A stretch of 41,749 nucleotides of DNA from JAIBJP01 sp035639875 (GTDB lineage: Bacteria > Actinomycetota > Thermoleophilia > Gaiellales > Gaiellaceae), in contig DASQXE010000037.1 in the NCBI GenBank assembly GCA_035639875.1, positions 1 to 41,749 on the forward strand, read 5' to 3'. How positions within the stretch are numbered: the first letter of the stretch is position 1; every line of letters begins with the position of its first letter. A program made the translations under genes and the position numbers. Under the pieces are notes generated by a model that was not told where the DNA came from, ran no database searches, and worked only from the letters and a program-made list of their open reading frames with translations. Below are positions 39,335 through 41,749 of this stretch, one piece after another.

Positions 39335-40359
39335 GCGAGGCGAAGGAAGTCGTCGCCGAGATCGCGCGCGGCGGGCTCGCGGAGCTACACACACACCTCG
39401 GCGCCTCGGTCGATCCCGCGGTCATGTGGACGCTCGCGCACGAGCAGGGGATCGCCCTCCCTGTCAAGGACTACTGGGAGTTCGTCGACCTTGTCACTGT
39501 CGACGCGCGCGGCGTCGACGGCCTGCCGGCGCTCGACGAGATCTACCACTGGACAGAACTGATCCAGTCGAGCCCGCTCGCGGTCGAGCGCTCCGTCCAC
39601 GGCGCCATCGGCGGCGCCTACCGTACGCAGAACATCACGACGCTCGAGCTCCGCTTCAATCCGATGAAGCGAAACCGCGGCGGCGAGCGCGACCTCGACC
39701 ACATCATCATGGCCGCCGTGCGCGGGCTCGACCTGGCGAGCCTCGAGTACCCGCGTGTGCGCGCGGGGCTCATCCTCATGATGGATCGCACCTTCACGCG
39801 GGCCCAGAACGAGGTCATCGTCGAGAAGGCGACCCGCTACCGGGGGCGTGGAATCGTCGGGATCGACATCGCCGGCCCGCGTCCGGACGGCGGCCGCTAC
39901 CCCTACCGCGAGCTCGCGCCGCTCGTCGAAGAGGCGCGCGCCGCCGGTCTCGGCATCACGATCCACGTGGGCGAGGAGGGCGGCGCCGACGGCATCGCCG
40001 AGATCGGAGAGGTCGTTGGGCACCTGCGCCCCGACCGCATCGGCCATGGCATCCTCGCCGCCCAGGACGAGGAGACGATGCGCCTCCTCCGCAAGGCCGG
40101 CGTCGTGCTGGAGATTTGCCCGACCTCGAACCTGCTGACGCGGGCGCTCCCGGATCAGGACGCGCTGCGGGACACGATCGCAATATTCGTCGACCGCGAG
40201 GTGCCGTTCACGATCGCCACGGACGGGCCGGAGATGATGCGGACGCATCTGCGAGACGAGCTTCAGCTCCTGCTCGACGTCGGCGCCCTCCGGGCCGAAG
40301 ACGTGCAGTCCAGTAACGCGCTGGGTCATGAAGCGGCTTTCATACGCCAAAGGGTGTAG
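39316..40359 (+). CDS. Adenosine deaminase family protein
   Basis: 347 residues from ATG 39316. Amidohydrolase barrel with Zn ligands in LAELHTHLGAS near residue 21 (HxH), ITIHVGEEGGADG near residue 215 (His, then catalytic Glu), and GHGI near residue 240, followed by EICPTSNLLT. The last motif, usually TDDP, reads IATDGPEMMRTHLRDE: the metal-binding Asp is kept but the following Asp is Gly. True adenosine deaminases use that second Asp for base contact, so another purine or related nucleoside may be the substrate. Confidence 0.82.
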   Translation: MASPRVSEAKEVVAEIARGGLAELHTHLGASVDPAVMWTLAHEQGIALPVKDYWEFVDLVTVDARGVDGLPALDEIYHWTELIQSSPLAVERSVHGAIGGAYRTQNITTLELRFNPMKRNRGGERDLDHIIMAAVRGLDLASLEYPRVRAGLILMMDRTFTRAQNEVIVEKATRYRGRGIVGIDIAGPRPDGGRYPYRELAPLVEEARAAGLGITIHVGEEGGADGIAEIGEVVGHLRPDRIGHGILAAQDEETMRLLRKAGVVLEICPTSNLLTRALPDQDALRDTIAIFVDREVPFTIATDGPEMMRTHLRDELQLLLDVGALRAEDVQSSNALGHEAAFIRQRV

Positions 40360-40421
40360 GGCGCAAGATCCTCCCGGCGGGCAATAGCGGGGCGAATCGC
40401 CTGCTGGCAGCATGGCCGCGC

Positions 40422-40694
40422 ATGATCACTCTCAGCGAAGGCCTCCGGTTCACCGAGCGTCAGCGGCAAGTCGTGCAGTTGATCGCCGAAGGCTGCTCGA
40501 ACCTCGAGATCGCCGATCGGCTGGGAGTCTCGCCGCGAACGGCGAAGGCTCATTCCGACATCCTGCGATCGAAGCTCCAGGTGAGCCGCAGGCGTCAGAT
40601 CCCCGTCGCGTTCCGAGATGCGACCGGTGTCAACCCGTTCGAAAGCCTCGAGCCGACAGCTGACGCGCGCGACGATTCCCGCTCGTCGGACTGA
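40422..40694 (+). CDS. Stand-alone LuxR-type DNA-binding protein
   Basis: 90 residues containing one LuxR/FixJ helix-turn-helix: LRFTERQRQVVQLIAEGCSN, then LEIADRLGVSPRTAKAHSDILRSKL, with the usual recognition helix S-x-R-T-A-K-x-H. No receiver or sensor domain precedes it. A disordered acidic tail follows. It could be a truncated response regulator or a free DNA-binding partner of the MalT-type protein starting 125 bp later. ATG 40422 is assigned; no Shine-Dalgarno is obvious. Confidence 0.78.
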   Translation: MITLSEGLRFTERQRQVVQLIAEGCSNLEIADRLGVSPRTAKAHSDILRSKLQVSRRRQIPVAFRDATGVNPFESLEPTADARDDSRSSD

Positions 40695-40715
40695 ATCGCC
40701 TCGGGGGATGACGGC

Positions 40716-40745
40716 CCGACGCCCGCGGCTCGCTGCGGGCGTCGG
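40716..40745. terminator. Strong hairpin between the LuxR gene and the MalT-like gene
   Basis: CCGACGCCCGC pairs perfectly with GCGGGCGTCGG (11 bp) around an 8-nt loop, 21 bp after the LuxR stop. No U tract follows. The most stable simple hairpin I found. It probably ends the LuxR transcript or insulates the next promoter (TAAGGT at 40785-40790, with TGGCAG 17 nt upstream as a weak -35). Confidence 0.6.
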
Positions 40746-40819
40746 TCTGCGCGCGGCGCGATGGCAGTTCGCGGCAAATCGCGCTAAGGTCGGCGTCCCT
40801 GCGCGGGCCGGGCACCGCA

Positions 40820-41749
40820 ATGGAAGCCGCAGGTGACACCATTCACCCACCCCTTTTCAGGCGTCACGCCCGGCGTCCCAGGCTGACGCGGCTGCTGGAC
40901 GAGAGCACGGCTCAAACGATCCTCGTCACGGCGCCCGCGGGCTACGGGAAGACGACGCTTGCCATGGAATGGCTTCAGGGCCGCGACGATGTCGTCTGGT
41001 ACCGCGCGACGAACGCGTCTGCGGACGTCGCCGCGTTCTCGGCAGGACTTGCCGATGTCGTCGAACCCCTCGTGGCGCACGCGGGGGACCGACTAAGACA
41101 GCGGCTGCGCGTCGCCGACACTCCCGAGCGGGCGGCCCGCCCGCTGGCCGAACTGCTCTCAGAGGATCTCGAGGGTTGGCCCAAGCACGGGTTTCTCGTC
41201 ATCGACGATTACCACCTCGTGACCGACTCGGCTCCGGTCGAGGACTTCTTCGACTGGTTGCTTATGCTCGCGCCTCCTCAGCTTCGCGTCCTCGTCACCA
41301 CGAGACGGCGCCCCAGGTGGGCGTCGGCGCGACGAATCCTCTATGGCGAGATCACCGAAATCGGGCGTGACCAGCTAGCGATGAACGCTGAAGAGGCGGG
41401 CCGCGTGCTCGACGATCGGCCTCCGGAATCCGTCGAGGCGCTCGTCGCGCAAGCCGAGGGCTGGCCCGCACTCATCGGGCTAGCAGCTTTATCCGCGTCC
41501 CGCGAGATCCCGGGAGAGCGCGTCTTGGAGGCCCTGTATCGCTACTTCGCCGAGGAAGTCGTGCGGCGAGAAAGGCCGGAGGTGGAACGCCTCATGCTGC
41601 TCGCGTCCATCCCAATTGCGATCGACCCGCGCGGGCTTCACGATGTCTTGGGAGTCGATGATCCGGAGCCGTGGGTGGAGCGCCTAGTCGCCGACGGCCT
41701 CCTGCAGCCCTCCGGGTCGCAATTCCGCTTTCATCCGCTCCTGCGCACC
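40820..41749 (+). CDS. MalT/LuxR-family large ATP-binding regulator, 3' truncated by window edge
   Basis: The first 310 codons from ATG 40820 are open to the end of the window. Walker A TAPAGYGKTTLAMEW near residue 36, Walker B FLVIDDYHLV near residue 126, then RVLVTTRRRPRWASARR, LAMNAEEAGRVL, AEGWPALIGLAAL and DGLLQPSGSQFRFHPLLR. This is the STAND NTPase order of MalT-type (LAL) activators, which normally end in TPR repeats and a LuxR HTH beyond the window. A ligand would trigger ATP-dependent activation; target genes are unknown. Confidence 0.87.
   Translation, partial: MEAAGDTIHPPLFRRHARRPRLTRLLDESTAQTILVTAPAGYGKTTLAMEWLQGRDDVVWYRATNASADVAAFSAGLADVVEPLVAHAGDRLRQRLRVADTPERAARPLAELLSEDLEGWPKHGFLVIDDYHLVTDSAPVEDFFDWLLMLAPPQLRVLVTTRRRPRWASARRILYGEITEIGRDQLAMNAEEAGRVLDDRPPESVEALVAQAEGWPALIGLAALSASREIPGERVLEALYRYFAEEVVRRERPEVERLMLLASIPIAIDPRGLHDVLGVDDPEPWVERLVADGLLQPSGSQFRFHPLLRT

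Noticed and set aside
40716..40745. The 11-bp hairpin as a riboswitch for the MalT-like gene
   Set aside because: It lies before the likely promoter at 40785 and shows no conserved aptamer-like elements, so it is better seen as a terminator.
1..41749. Search for CRISPR arrays, insertion sequences, phage or known anti-phage genes
   Set aside because: No regularly spaced repeats, transposase motifs or integrase motifs were seen. The DNA methyltransferase stands alone, so a restriction or defence island is not supported.

Overview
The window is visibly GC-rich (about two-thirds G+C by eye), gene-dense and typical of a free-living aerobic actinomycete. It carries tyrosine and proline catabolism, a menaquinone-type UbiE methyltransferase, a PimA-like mannosyltransferase, a MarR/DHA2-MFS pair, MmpL- and DrrAB-like exporters, and a MalT/LuxR-type regulator. 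The style (many GTG starts, ATGA/GTGA/TGATG operon junctions, apparently leaderless mRNAs, soil-type gene content) suggests Actinomycetota, perhaps Thermoleophilia. That lineage call is inference. I found no rRNA, tRNA, CRISPR array, transposase or phage gene.

Layout. 1-1679: end of pabB and a pabC-like gene (4-aminobenzoate for folate). 1680-6464: small secreted protein, glutamine amidotransferase, MmpL exporter, alpha/beta hydrolase and an unknown protein. 6464-14003: mostly minus strand and dominated by tyrosine/homogentisate degradation (hpd, fumarylacetoacetase-like gene, hgmA), with an AlkA-like glycosylase, a MtnX-like phosphatase, an amine oxidase and an EamA transporter. No maleylacetoacetate isomerase is visible. 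14127-17640: plus-strand run of a lipoprotein, a secreted protein with an L,D-transpeptidase-like His...GCI motif, a small unknown, fabL and a LURP-one-like protein. 17692-19633: palindromic operator, DHA2 exporter and MarR regulator. 19597-24841: minus-strand genes for queuosine-precursor uptake, class III aminotransferase, proline dehydrogenase, ABC exporter and LysE exporter. 24842-31729: two divergent gene pairs with 18-19 bp between start codons (ferritin and ubiE on the plus side), a structured intergenic element, a class-A beta-lactamase-like protein, a membrane coiled-coil protein and xseAB. 31726-36933: methyltransferases including an orphan DNA MTase, a cyclic-nucleotide sensor followed by the stump of a class III cyclase, a broken GNAT gene, a flippase-like protein and a GT4 glycosyltransferase. 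36962-41749: broken ICMT-like gene, aminotransferase, GNAT, adenosine-deaminase-like enzyme, stand-alone LuxR domain and the start of a MalT-like regulator.

The most striking non-gene signal is promoter architecture. At least a dozen genes that lead transcription units have TANNNT 6-9 nt before the start codon and no Shine-Dalgarno, as expected for leaderless mRNAs. In two places one near-symmetric AT-rich heptamer appears to be the -10 element for both divergent genes. In two others the -10 overlaps the stop codon of a neighbouring gene. Two genes (a GNAT and an ICMT-like methyltransferase) are each broken by what looks like loss of one G from a G run, so either pseudogenes or homopolymer sequencing errors should be considered.
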